NCBI GenBank assembly: GCA_003531585.1
Contig: DQFX01000076.1
Span: 1-55,024 of the forward strand
Reading direction: 5' to 3'
Origin: Oscillospiraceae bacterium
GTDB taxonomy: Bacteria; Bacillota; Clostridia; Oscillospirales; Ruminococcaceae
Length of the DNA: 55,024 nt
The notes under the pieces are model-generated. The model did not search any database, was not told the DNA's origin, and was given only the letters and a program-made list of their open reading frames with translations. The translations under genes and the position numbers were made by a program. Each line of letters begins with the position of its first letter. Position 1 is the stretch's first letter. Of this stretch, positions 16,033 to 23,395 are shown piece by piece.

Positions 16033-16064
16033 TGAATAATTCCACGGAAAAGACAGACAATACC
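16033..16064 (+). promoter_or_regulatory. Possible sigma-G-type promoter of spoVT
   Basis: TGAATA (16033-16038) and CAATACC (16058-16064) are 19 bases apart, near the forespore sigma-G pattern, and no sigma-A promoter is obvious before spoVT. SpoVT is a sigma-G gene in Bacillus, which makes this plausible. The spacing is a base or two long, so treat it as tentative. Confidence 0.35.
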
Positions 16065-16112
16065 ACCACAGGCAGAAATGCTGTTATTTTTAAACAACGG
16101 AGGAATTTATAT

Positions 16113-16655
16113 ATGAAAGCTACCGGAATCGTCCGCCGTATCGACGACCTCGGACGTATCGTTATCCCTAAGGAAATCCGCCGCACCATGCGTATCCGCG
16201 AGGGCGACCCCCTAGAGATCTACACCAGCCCCGACGGGGAGGTCATTTTCAAGAAGTACTCCCCGGTCGGGGAGATATCCTGCACGGCGTCGCAGTACGC
16301 CGACGTGCTGTCGAAGGTAGGCGGCTGCCCCGCCGTTATCTGCGACCGCGACCACGTTATCGCCGTATCCGGCATGGCGAAAAAGGAGGTCATCGAGCGC
16401 CGGGTTTCAGGCTCCCTGGAGGACCTCATCGAGCAGCGCAAGAGCCATGTCTACCGCTCCCGCGAGGATCAGCGGCTCAACCCCATTGAGGGTATCGACC
16501 GCTACGCGATAGCCGCCGCGCCTATACTCTCGCAGGGCGACGTCAACGGAGCCGTTATCATGCTCTCCGGCGACGACAACGAATTCGCAACGAACGAGCA
16601 GAGCGCGCTCGTCCAGGCTGCCGCAATGTACTTCGGCAAGCAGATGGAGGAATAA
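16113..16655 (+). CDS. spoVT: Stage V sporulation protein T
   Basis: A 180-residue DNA-binding regulator. Residues 1-52 form the AbrB-type swapped-hairpin domain (M-K-A-T-G-I-V-R-R-I-D-D-L-G-R-I-V-I-P-K). The rest is a GAF-like domain, matching the length and layout of Bacillus SpoVT (178 residues). SpoVT tunes forespore genes late in sporulation. The frame extends upstream, but a GGAGG site seven bases before the ATG at 16113 and the family length fix this start. It indicates a spore-forming host. The downstream gap is filled by repeats. Confidence 0.93.
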   Translation: MKATGIVRRIDDLGRIVIPKEIRRTMRIREGDPLEIYTSPDGEVIFKKYSPVGEISCTASQYADVLSKVGGCPAVICDRDHVIAVSGMAKKEVIERRVSGSLEDLIEQRKSHVYRSREDQRLNPIEGIDRYAIAAAPILSQGDVNGAVIMLSGDDNEFATNEQSALVQAAAMYFGKQMEE

Positions 16656-16714
16656 AAATACGGGAGGGTCAGCGCCCTCCCGCGAGACCGTCGAAAAAGT
16701 CTGCGCCGTATGCT

Positions 16715-16743
16715 TCCGAAACAGTCCACCGAACTGTTTCGGA
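16715..16743. repeat. Hairpin repeat A, copy 1
   Basis: An 11-bp stem TCCGAAACAGT / ACTGTTTCGGA with loop CCACCGA. The same hairpin, with one loop change, is found at 54993-55021. Confidence 0.75.
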
Positions 16744-16773
16744 GAACAGGCGATGGTAAGACAATAACTAGCT

Positions 16774-16816
16774 TGTGGGGAAAAACTCTTGTTTTTCCCC
16801 ACACCCCTTTAGCGCC
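16774..16816 (-). repeat. Hairpin repeat B, copy 1 (inverted)
   Basis: TGTGGGG...CCCCACA hairpin joined to CCTTTAGCGC. Read on the minus strand it is GCGCTAAAGG followed by the TGTGGGG hairpin with CAAGAG in its loop, the same order as the plus-strand copy at 39961-40001. Confidence 0.7.
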
Positions 16817-16992
16817 TTTTTGTCGTTTTGCCGTGCTTCGCACGGAGGTTTCGCCTAGCGGCGACAAGGGCGCTGCCCTTGACCTGCAAGAGGGACGCGT
16901 CCCCCTTGACTCCCTATTGGTGGTTGCTGAAAGAATAAATCTAGTTGCATAAATTATAAATTTACGTGAGGTTCAGCGCCCTTTTACGCCCG

Positions 16993-17688
16993 TCATGTCA
17001 CTCTACATATCGGCAGAAGCTCGTCGAGCGTCGTTATCGTGTAATCCTGCCCGACTTCCAGCCCCCTGCCCTTCCGGTCGATGAGCACCGAACGGCAGCC
17101 TACATTCTGCGCCGTTTTGATGTCCTTGGGTTCGTCGCCGACGAATATGAACTCCTTCTCGTCAGCCTGGAAATGCTCCGCTATCTGGTGCACTCCCTCC
17201 GGATTCGGCTTGCGGAACCCGCAGCTCTGTGACGATACATACATGTCAAAATACGGCATAAGCTCCGGGAAGTAGCTCTTGTGGAGCTTATCCGGCATTC
17301 CCGTAGCTACGTCGGTCAGCGTGGCGATTTTCCAGCCCGCCGAGCGCAGCTTACGGAGCACTGGGATAGTCTCAGGATAAATCAGCGGGGTCAGATTCAT
17401 GTTTTCAAAAAACGCGCTTATGACCTCCTCCAGCGAATACGGGAAATCCCACCCCTCCGCAGCGTCGCCGAATATCTGCTCCGGCGCGTAGTCCCTCTCG
17501 CGGTACTTCACCCGCGGATTATACTGCTTCAGCACCTCGATGGAGGCTTCAAGCTGCTCGTCGGTCAGCGGAAGCCCCAGCTTCTCCCGCACATGCCGGA
17601 ATGCGCTGTCATAGTAATCTATCCACACATTCGGCATGTTGACATACTCCATCAGAGTTCCGCCGATGTCAAATACTATCACGTTCAT
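16993..17688 (-). CDS. HAD-family hydrolase
   Basis: A 231-residue HAD phosphatase. Motif I is at residues 5-9 (F-D-I-G-G), with glycine in place of the usual second aspartate; motif II threonine and motif III lysine (R-K-P-N-P) are visible, and motif IV is V-G-D-E-P-K-D. The D-I-G-G-T form of motif I is common in the subfamily that includes YjjG-like and pyrophosphatase-like members, so substrate cannot be told. The ATG at 17688 follows the stop of the NfeD-like gene by one base, with a GGAGGG site inside that gene, so the two are translationally linked. Confidence 0.85.
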   Translation of the reverse strand: MNVIVFDIGGTLMEYVNMPNVWIDYYDSAFRHVREKLGLPLTDEQLEASIEVLKQYNPRVKYRERDYAPEQIFGDAAEGWDFPYSLEEVISAFFENMNLTPLIYPETIPVLRKLRSAGWKIATLTDVATGMPDKLHKSYFPELMPYFDMYVSSQSCGFRKPNPEGVHQIAEHFQADEKEFIFVGDEPKDIKTAQNVGCRSVLIDRKGRGLEVGQDYTITTLDELLPICRVT

Positions 17689-17689
17689 T

Positions 17690-18316
17690 CTACGCCCTCC
17701 ATGAATCATCGTCCGCTTCCCGCGCGGAAGCCTCCGGAGCCGCTCCCTCCCCGAAAAGCACATCGAAGAAGCGCTCCTTCGACTCCACAAAGCACGCGCT
17801 GTCCTCGCTGTAGATAACTATGACCTCCGTGCCCTCCGGAAGCTCCCTGCCGTTCGCCGAGACCGCCCGGAAATAATAGGGCTTCCCGCCGCGGGTCACT
17901 TTTATCTCGCCGTACATATCCGGGGATATCTCCTCGGTCACTACCCCGTCCATGTTCTCAAGCTCCTTTTCGGAAGGCTCGCCCTGCTTGTGGAGCTTCA
18001 GGTACATCGGCGAAAACACCGTGCTCAGCAGGAAATTGAACGCCAGCCCTCCAGCCGCCGCCAGCGGAAGCCCCAGCCAGCTAACAGCCCCGGCGCAGTC
18101 CAGCAGAAGCCCTATAAACGATGTCACGAATACGAACACGATCAGCCGCAGCAGGTTCTTCGGAAATACCGTCTGCCATTCCGCGCGGCTTTTAGTGTGC
18201 TCGAAAAGCTCCCCGGCGTTCGGGAAAAGCGGCCTTCCAAACAGCAGATGCACCGCAAGCTGCAACAGCAGGTACCCTCCGGAAAGCCCCAGAAGTATAA
18301 TGTAGAACGACCTCAC
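17690..18316 (-). CDS. NfeD-like membrane protein
   Basis: A 208-residue protein with a signal-anchor at residues 1-25, two further hydrophobic helices (about 55-100) and a C-terminal beta-rich domain (about 122-178, G-V-V-T-E-E-I onward) that resembles the OB-fold of NfeD proteins. Such proteins often work with membrane-organising SPFH/flotillin proteins; none is encoded here. It starts with GTG behind a GGGAGGTGG site. It lies between ackA's terminator and the HAD gene, forming a two-gene unit with the latter. Confidence 0.6.
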   Translation of the reverse strand: MRSFYIILLGLSGGYLLLQLAVHLLFGRPLFPNAGELFEHTKSRAEWQTVFPKNLLRLIVFVFVTSFIGLLLDCAGAVSWLGLPLAAAGGLAFNFLLSTVFSPMYLKLHKQGEPSEKELENMDGVVTEEISPDMYGEIKVTRGGKPYYFRAVSANGRELPEGTEVIVIYSEDSACFVESKERFFDVLFGEGAAPEASAREADDDSWRA

Positions 18317-18336
18317 GGCGCCACCTCCCGATACAG

Positions 18337-18362
18337 AAAATCCGCAGCCGAATGACTGCGGA
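18337..18362 (-). terminator. Terminator of ackA
   Basis: TCCGCAG and CTGCGGA form a stem with an eight-base loop, followed by TTTT on the minus strand, 23 bases after the ackA stop. Confidence 0.8.
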
Positions 18363-18384
18363 CTTCGTTTACATCAGCGTAAAA

Positions 18385-19587
18385 TCAAAGGTTTCCTACC
18401 AGGTCGCGGGTATCGCGGGCGATAAGAAGCTCCTCATTAGTGGGAACGACCCAGACCTCGACCTTGCTGTCGGGAGCGGAGATCTTCTGCAGCTTGCCTC
18501 TCAGACCGTGGTTAACGGAATCGTCGAGTTTGATGCCGAGGTACTCCATGTTGTGGCATACATCGGCGCGTACGTCGTCGGAGTTCTCGCCGATGCCGCC
18601 GGTGAAGATAACAGCGTCAAGTCCGTTCATGACAGCAGCATAGGAGCCGATGAACTTCTTGATCTCATAGCGGAGCATTTCGCCTGCGAGCTGAGCCTTG
18701 TGGTCGCCGTGCTCCGCCGCGCTTGTGATATCGCGGTTATCGCTGGAAATACCGGAAATCCCGAGGAAGCCGGACTTCTTGTTCATGTAGTCGCTCATCT
18801 CGTTGGGAGTAAGACCCAGCTTATTTGCAACGAAGGTTACAGCGGAGGGGTCTACGCTGCCGCAGCGTGTTCCCATGATAACGCCGTCCAGAGGAGTGAA
18901 GCCCATGGAAGTGTCAATGGACTTGCCGCCCTCGATGGCGGTGATGGAGGAGCCGTTGCCGAGGTGGCAGGATACGATCTTGAGATCCTTGATATCCTTG
19001 CCCATAGCGTCAGCGAGAGCCTGGCTTACAAATCTGTGAGATGTGCCGTGGAAGCCGTACTTTCTTACGTGCAGCTTCTCGTAGCACTCGTAGGGAAGAC
19101 CGTACATGAACGCCTTCTCCGGCATGGTGGAATGGAACGCGGTATCGAATACGACTACCTGCGGAGTCGTAGCCGGAATTACCTTCTTGCATGCTCTCAG
19201 GGCGAGCGCGTGGGGGTGGTTATGTACCGGTGCGAGCTCTGCGAGGTCGTCTATCTGCTGGATAACTTCGTCTGTAACGAGGGTGGTCTTGCTGAAGATC
19301 TCAGCGCCTTGTACTATTCTGTGGCCTACGGCGGAGATCTCGCTCATGCTGTCGATGACCTTGCCCTCGCCGGTGGTGAGTACCTCAACGAGCTTCTCGA
19401 ACGCCTCGGTGTGGGTCGGGAACTTGCAGTCAGCCTCGACTGTCCTGCCGTCGAACGTGGTGTGCTTGATATGGCCGTCGATACCGATACGGTCGCAGTT
19501 GCCCTTTGCAATAACGCTCTCGTCCTCCATATTGATAAGCTGGTACTTCAGCGAGGAGCTGCCGGCATTGATTACAAGAATCTTCAT
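18385..19587 (-). CDS. ackA: Acetate kinase
   Basis: A 400-residue enzyme making acetate and ATP from acetyl phosphate and ADP, the main energy-yielding step of acetate fermentation. The ASKHA-fold signature begins at residue 5 (V-I-N-A-G-S-S-S-L-K-Y) and the second motif G-F-H-G-T-S-H-R is present; length is standard. Phosphotransacetylase, its usual partner, is not in this window. It has its own promoter and terminator and is divergent from tmcAL, whose product uses acetate. The AAAGGATTT ribosome site is well placed. Confidence 0.96.
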   Translation of the reverse strand: MKILVINAGSSSLKYQLINMEDESVIAKGNCDRIGIDGHIKHTTFDGRTVEADCKFPTHTEAFEKLVEVLTTGEGKVIDSMSEISAVGHRIVQGAEIFSKTTLVTDEVIQQIDDLAELAPVHNHPHALALRACKKVIPATTPQVVVFDTAFHSTMPEKAFMYGLPYECYEKLHVRKYGFHGTSHRFVSQALADAMGKDIKDLKIVSCHLGNGSSITAIEGGKSIDTSMGFTPLDGVIMGTRCGSVDPSAVTFVANKLGLTPNEMSDYMNKKSGFLGISGISSDNRDITSAAEHGDHKAQLAGEMLRYEIKKFIGSYAAVMNGLDAVIFTGGIGENSDDVRADVCHNMEYLGIKLDDSVNHGLRGKLQKISAPDSKVEVWVVPTNEELLIARDTRDLVGNL

Positions 19588-19664
19588 GTTAATAAATCCT
19601 TTCAGGTGAAATAAAAAATCACAAAATCAGAGAATAACAGAGATTTTGCTCATACAACAGTAAT

Positions 19665-19693
19665 ATTGTAGTACTTTCCGGCGAAAAAATCAA
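19665..19693 (-). promoter_or_regulatory. Promoter of ackA
   Basis: TTGATT (19688-19693) and TACAAT (19665-19670), 17 bases apart on the minus strand, about 75 bases before the start codon. Confidence 0.75.
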
Positions 19694-19711
19694 GTCTTTT
19701 TTGAAAAATTA

Positions 19712-19740
19712 TTGATTTATAGCGTGTTTTGGTGTAAAAT
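19712..19740 (+). promoter_or_regulatory. Promoter of tmcAL
   Basis: TTGATT (19712-19717) and TAAAAT (19735-19740), 17 bases apart. It stands 18 bases from the ackA -35 box, so the two divergent promoters share one short control region. Confidence 0.72.
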
Positions 19741-19780
19741 ATTAAGAAGAACAGCCACGATCCGGAAAGGGGGCACTTTT

Positions 19781-20944
19781 ATGAAAACAGCCGCAGTTAT
19801 CTGCGAATATAATCCGTTCCACTACGGACACAGGCACCAGCTCGAACAGACCCGCGCACTCGGCGCGACCCACATCGTCGCCGTGATGAGCGGGGATTTC
19901 ACCCAGCGCGGCGACCTCGCAGTCACCGATAAGTTCGCCCGGGCAAAGACCGCGCTCGAAAACGGCGCCGACCTCGTGCTGGAGCTTCCCGTGAAGTACA
20001 GCCTGTGCGCCGCCGAGGGCTTCGCAAAGGGCGCGGTGGGGATAATTTCCGCGCTCGGCTGCGTCGATATGCTCAGCTTCGGCAGCGAATGCGGGAGCAT
20101 TCCCGCCCTGCGCGAGGCCGCGGGAGCCGTGGAGTACGCGGTGCATTCCGACTACTTCCAGCTTCTGATGTCCGGCGGGAAAAGCTACCCCGCCGCCCTC
20201 GCGGAGGCGGTGAAGAAATTCTACACCAACGACGTATACGACGTGATATCCTCGCCAAACAACACCCTCGCCGTGGAGTACATCAAGGCGCTCGACGACA
20301 TTGGCAGCGGCATCGAGCCGGTAACTGTCCGGCGCGAAGGCGCCGCCCACGACAGCGACAGCGAGCAGGAAAAATTCCTCAGCGCCTCGGCGATACGCAA
20401 AAAGATACTCGCCGGAGAGGACTACAGCGCGTACGCTCCGCTTATAGACTCCCCCGCTGCGGATATCCGCCGTCTGGAGACCGCGATACTCGCGAAGCTC
20501 CGCATGATGCGGCCGGAGGACTTCGAAGCCGTGTACGACGCGGCGCAGGGGCTCGGCGAACGGCTCTTCAAGGCGGTGCGCCGGGCGGGGAGCCTCGACG
20601 AGCTGTACTTCCTCGCCAAAACGAAGCGCTACACCCTCGCGCGGATACGCCGGGCGGTGCTGTGCGCGTTCCTCGGCGTGGACAAAAAAATGCTCCATGA
20701 GCCGGACGGATATATCCGCATTCTCGGCATGAACTCCCGCGGCAGGGAGATACTCTCGGCTGCGAAGAACTCCGGCTGCACCGTCCCGATGGACACCTCA
20801 CTGCGGGCGCTGATGGACGCGTCCTTCGAAGCTCACAGGCTCGGAGCGTTCCAGGCGCGCTGCAGGGACGTATGGGCGCTCGCCCTGGAAAAGCCGCTCC
20901 CCTGCGGCTCCGACTTCACAGCCAAGCCAACGATACTAAGTTAA
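19781..20944 (+). CDS. tmcAL: tRNA(Met) cytidine acetate ligase
   Basis: A 387-residue nucleotidyltransferase-fold protein (YlbM family). The N-terminal motif E-Y-N-P-F-H-Y-G-H carries the HxGH-type ATP site; S-S-P-N-N-T-L-A-V-E-Y and the F-L-S-A-S-A-I-R motif are also kept. TmcAL activates acetate with ATP and makes N4-acetylcytidine at the wobble position of elongator tRNA(Met). Its place opposite acetate kinase fits a shared acetate theme. The start is set by an AAGGGGG site. The last codons run into a dispersed repeat that begins at the stop. Confidence 0.92.
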   Translation: MKTAAVICEYNPFHYGHRHQLEQTRALGATHIVAVMSGDFTQRGDLAVTDKFARAKTALENGADLVLELPVKYSLCAAEGFAKGAVGIISALGCVDMLSFGSECGSIPALREAAGAVEYAVHSDYFQLLMSGGKSYPAALAEAVKKFYTNDVYDVISSPNNTLAVEYIKALDDIGSGIEPVTVRREGAAHDSDSEQEKFLSASAIRKKILAGEDYSAYAPLIDSPAADIRRLETAILAKLRMMRPEDFEAVYDAAQGLGERLFKAVRRAGSLDELYFLAKTKRYTLARIRRAVLCAFLGVDKKMLHEPDGYIRILGMNSRGREILSAAKNSGCTVPMDTSLRALMDASFEAHRLGAFQARCRDVWALALEKPLPCGSDFTAKPTILS

Positions 20945-21080
20945 ATTCGGAATTCGGAATGCGGAATGCGGAATTTATGTGCGCCGCTACCGCGGCGGTA
21001 TTCCAATTGTATCAAATTTTGATATGTCCCGCGAAGCGGGACTCCGAAATTCCGAATTCCGAATTCATAATTCCGAATTT
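20944..21080. repeat. AATTCGGAATT-ended element, copy 1
   Basis: About 137 bases from the tmcAL stop: tandem AATTCGGAATT-like units at the left, a CCGC/GCGG hairpin, a TCCCGCGAAGCGGGA hairpin (21027-21041), then the inverted units ATTCCGAATTCCGAATT at the right. Two related elements lie at 31793 and 51000. Non-coding. Confidence 0.7.
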
Positions 21081-21102
21081 TAAAAAAGGGAGTGTGCATA
21101 AA

Positions 21103-22047
21103 ATGGTAACAGCGACTGAACTTAACTACAAGAACTTCGGCAGATGCGTTAAGCTCGACAACGGCACGGCAAGCATTATAATCACTGTGGACATCGGCCC
21201 GCGCATTATTTCCTACTGCCTGAACGGTCACGAAAACATGCTGCTTGAGGACGTAGGCCGGGAATTCAAGGACGATTCGCAGGAACTCCGCGATTATTTC
21301 GGCGAGGGCAGGACCTGGTACATATACGGCGGCCACAGGCTCTGGAGCAGCCCTGAAAGCTACCCGCACAGCTACGTCCCGGATAACGAGCCGGTGGAAT
21401 ATACAGTCTCCGGCGGCGAAATAACGCTGATTCCTCCGGCGACCCGCACCGGTCAGCAGCACAGGCTGATATACAGACTCGCGGACGAGGGCTCGGAAGT
21501 CGAGCTTTTCCACGAGATAAGGAACGTTTCCGGCGCGATAGTCACACTGGCGCCCTGGGCGCTCACCGTATGCGCGGCGGGCGCCGTGGAGATATTCCCT
21601 CAGAGCCAGGCTGACAACGGGCTGCTCTCTAACCGCAGGAACGTTTTCTGGAGCTACTCGGATATCAGCGACGACCGGTTTTTCCTGTCGAACAGATATG
21701 GCACGCTTCAGCAGGTAAAGGGAGCGCCGGAAAAATTTAAGATAGGCATAAACAACGAGGACGGCTGGGCGGCTGTGGTCAACCACGGGCAGATTTTCCT
21801 CAAGAATTTCCGCATGAATATCGACGGGAATTACCCGGACTACGGCTGCAACTTCGAGACCTTCACGAACGGGATCTTCCTCGAATGCGAGAGCCTCGGC
21901 GAGCTAAAGACCCTGAAAAACGGCGAATCCGCCAGCATTACAGAGTACTGGTCGCTGATACCATGCAGCGAAGGCTTCGACAGGAAAAGCGACGACAGCA
22001 TAGACGCATTCGTGAAGAAATACGACCTGCGTAATCATCACGCATAA
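21103..22047 (+). CDS. DUF4380-like protein (galactose-mutarotase-like fold)
   Basis: A 314-residue soluble protein, almost all beta-strand, with the pattern Y-G-G-H-R-L-W-S-S-P-E near residue 75 that resembles the G-G-x-x-L-W-x-A-P block of DUF4380 and aldose-epimerase-like proteins. Such folds bind sugars. It starts with an ATG about 13 bases after an AGGGAG site; the frame is open further back into tmcAL but that part has no ribosome site. It ends ten bases before murL, so a cell-wall sugar role is possible, though nothing in the sequence proves it. Confidence 0.6.
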   Translation: MVTATELNYKNFGRCVKLDNGTASIIITVDIGPRIISYCLNGHENMLLEDVGREFKDDSQELRDYFGEGRTWYIYGGHRLWSSPESYPHSYVPDNEPVEYTVSGGEITLIPPATRTGQQHRLIYRLADEGSEVELFHEIRNVSGAIVTLAPWALTVCAAGAVEIFPQSQADNGLLSNRRNVFWSYSDISDDRFFLSNRYGTLQQVKGAPEKFKIGINNEDGWAAVVNHGQIFLKNFRMNIDGNYPDYGCNFETFTNGIFLECESLGELKTLKNGESASITEYWSLIPCSEGFDRKSDDSIDAFVKKYDLRNHHA

Positions 22048-22057
22048 CGGAGGACAC

Positions 22058-23395
22058 ATGAGCCTTTACGACGAGCTTCGCCGGAAGCACGGCAGCTTTA
22101 TTTACCACAGCTATGAATTCATGGAGCAGGACGGCTCCACGCTGCTCCGGTTCCACTTTTCAATTGACGAATACCACTTTTACCCCGGGTGGACTTTTCC
22201 CGAGAAATTCAGCGGACTGACCTTCGACCGTGAGCTTGCAGACCGTATCGCGTTCTCCCTGGGAATGGCGGAACTCGTTTCCTACTGGAAGTGCGCCTGC
22301 CCTCCAGTGGTGGAGATACGCTGCGGCGGGCTTTCCGAAGAACAGAAGCTCTGGTGGAAAAAGCTCTACTTCAACGGGCTTGGGGAGTTCTTCTACCGCA
22401 ATGGAATAACTCCCGGCTTCGACAGCTTCATGACGATAAACGCGCCGGAGCCTTCGGAGCTTCCCACACGGACGAACGGACTTTCCGGCTTCATGGTTCC
22501 CATCGGCGGCGGCAAGGACAGCGTCGTCACGCTGGAATTACTGCGAAAAGCCGAGGTGGACATATCCGCATATATCATCAATCCCCGGGGCGCGACCCTC
22601 GGCTGTGCGGAAGCGGCGGGAATTCCGGAAAGCCGCATTATCGCTCCGAAGCGCGCAATCGACAAACAGCTCCTGGAGCTGAACAAAATGGGTTATCTCA
22701 ACGGACACACGCCGTTTTCCGCTGTGGTGGCGTTCTCTGCGGAGCTTTGCGCCTGCGTTCACGGGCTGAAGTACATCGCGCTCTCCAACGAGAGCAGCGC
22801 GAACGAATCCTACGTCGATGGCACACAGATAAACCACCAGTACAGCAAGTCCACCGAGTTCGAGCGGGATTTCCGGGAGTACTGCGAAAAGTGGTTCGGC
22901 GGGTATTCCCGCTGCCCGGAATATTTCAGCCTGCTCCGCCCCTGGAGCGAGTGGCAGATAGCCCGGGAATTCGTGAAGTACCCGCAGTATTTCGGAATCT
23001 TCCAGAGCTGCAACCTTGGCAGTAAGACCAACTCCTGGTGCTGTAACTGCGCGAAGTGCCTGTACGTCTATATCCTGCTCGCGGCGTTCCTCGACGACGA
23101 CGTGCTGACCGGGATTTTCGGCTGCAACATGCTCGAAAAGCAGGAGCTTTCCGATATGCTGGACGGTCTGGTACTGGACGGCGAAGATAAGCCCTTCGAA
23201 TGCGTCGGCACCAAGGACGAGGTGCGGCTCTCGCTCGAAATGGCGTGGAAGCGCCGGAAGTCAGATCCGCCCGCACTGCTGAAGCGCTGGCGCAGTCTGT
23301 TCCCGGAATACGCGCCGGTATCCCTTGAAAACTACTTCGACCGGGACAATTTCGTGCCGGAGGAGTTCAAATATCTGCTCGGAGAAATGCAATGA
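22058..23395 (+). CDS. murL: MurL-like UDP-MurNAc-L-Ala-L-Glu epimerase
   Basis: A 445-residue protein with a PP-loop-like motif G-G-G-K-D-S at residues 150-155 and a C-terminal cysteine cluster W-C-C-N-C-A-K-C. MurL, known from Xanthomonas, turns the terminal L-Glu of UDP-MurNAc-L-Ala-L-Glu into D-Glu in an ATP-dependent step and replaces glutamate racemase. The pairing with a MurD-type ligase immediately downstream (four-base ATGA overlap) is the same as for murD2-murL, which is the strongest support. The start has a GGAGG site. Confidence 0.8.
   Translation: MSLYDELRRKHGSFIYHSYEFMEQDGSTLLRFHFSIDEYHFYPGWTFPEKFSGLTFDRELADRIAFSLGMAELVSYWKCACPPVVEIRCGGLSEEQKLWWKKLYFNGLGEFFYRNGITPGFDSFMTINAPEPSELPTRTNGLSGFMVPIGGGKDSVVTLELLRKAEVDISAYIINPRGATLGCAEAAGIPESRIIAPKRAIDKQLLELNKMGYLNGHTPFSAVVAFSAELCACVHGLKYIALSNESSANESYVDGTQINHQYSKSTEFERDFREYCEKWFGGYSRCPEYFSLLRPWSEWQIAREFVKYPQYFGIFQSCNLGSKTNSWCCNCAKCLYVYILLAAFLDDDVLTGIFGCNMLEKQELSDMLDGLVLDGEDKPFECVGTKDEVRLSLEMAWKRRKSDPPALLKRWRSLFPEYAPVSLENYFDRDNFVPEEFKYLLGEMQ

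Larger units (their letters stand above)
16656..16992. other. Gene-free mosaic of palindromic repeats
   Basis: This 337-base gap is built almost wholly of palindromes: CGGGAGGG/CCCTCCCG (16661-16682), TCCGAAACAGT/ACTGTTTCGGA (16715-16743), TGTGGGGAAAAAC/GTTTTTCCCCACA (16774-16803), CCGTGCTTCGCACGG (16831-16845), AGGGCGCTGCCCT and GGGACGCGTCCC units (about 16867-16912). Two of these recur elsewhere in the window. It looks like several small non-coding repeats inserted into each other. The first hairpin has a U-rich run on its minus side and may end the HAD transcript. Confidence 0.65.
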
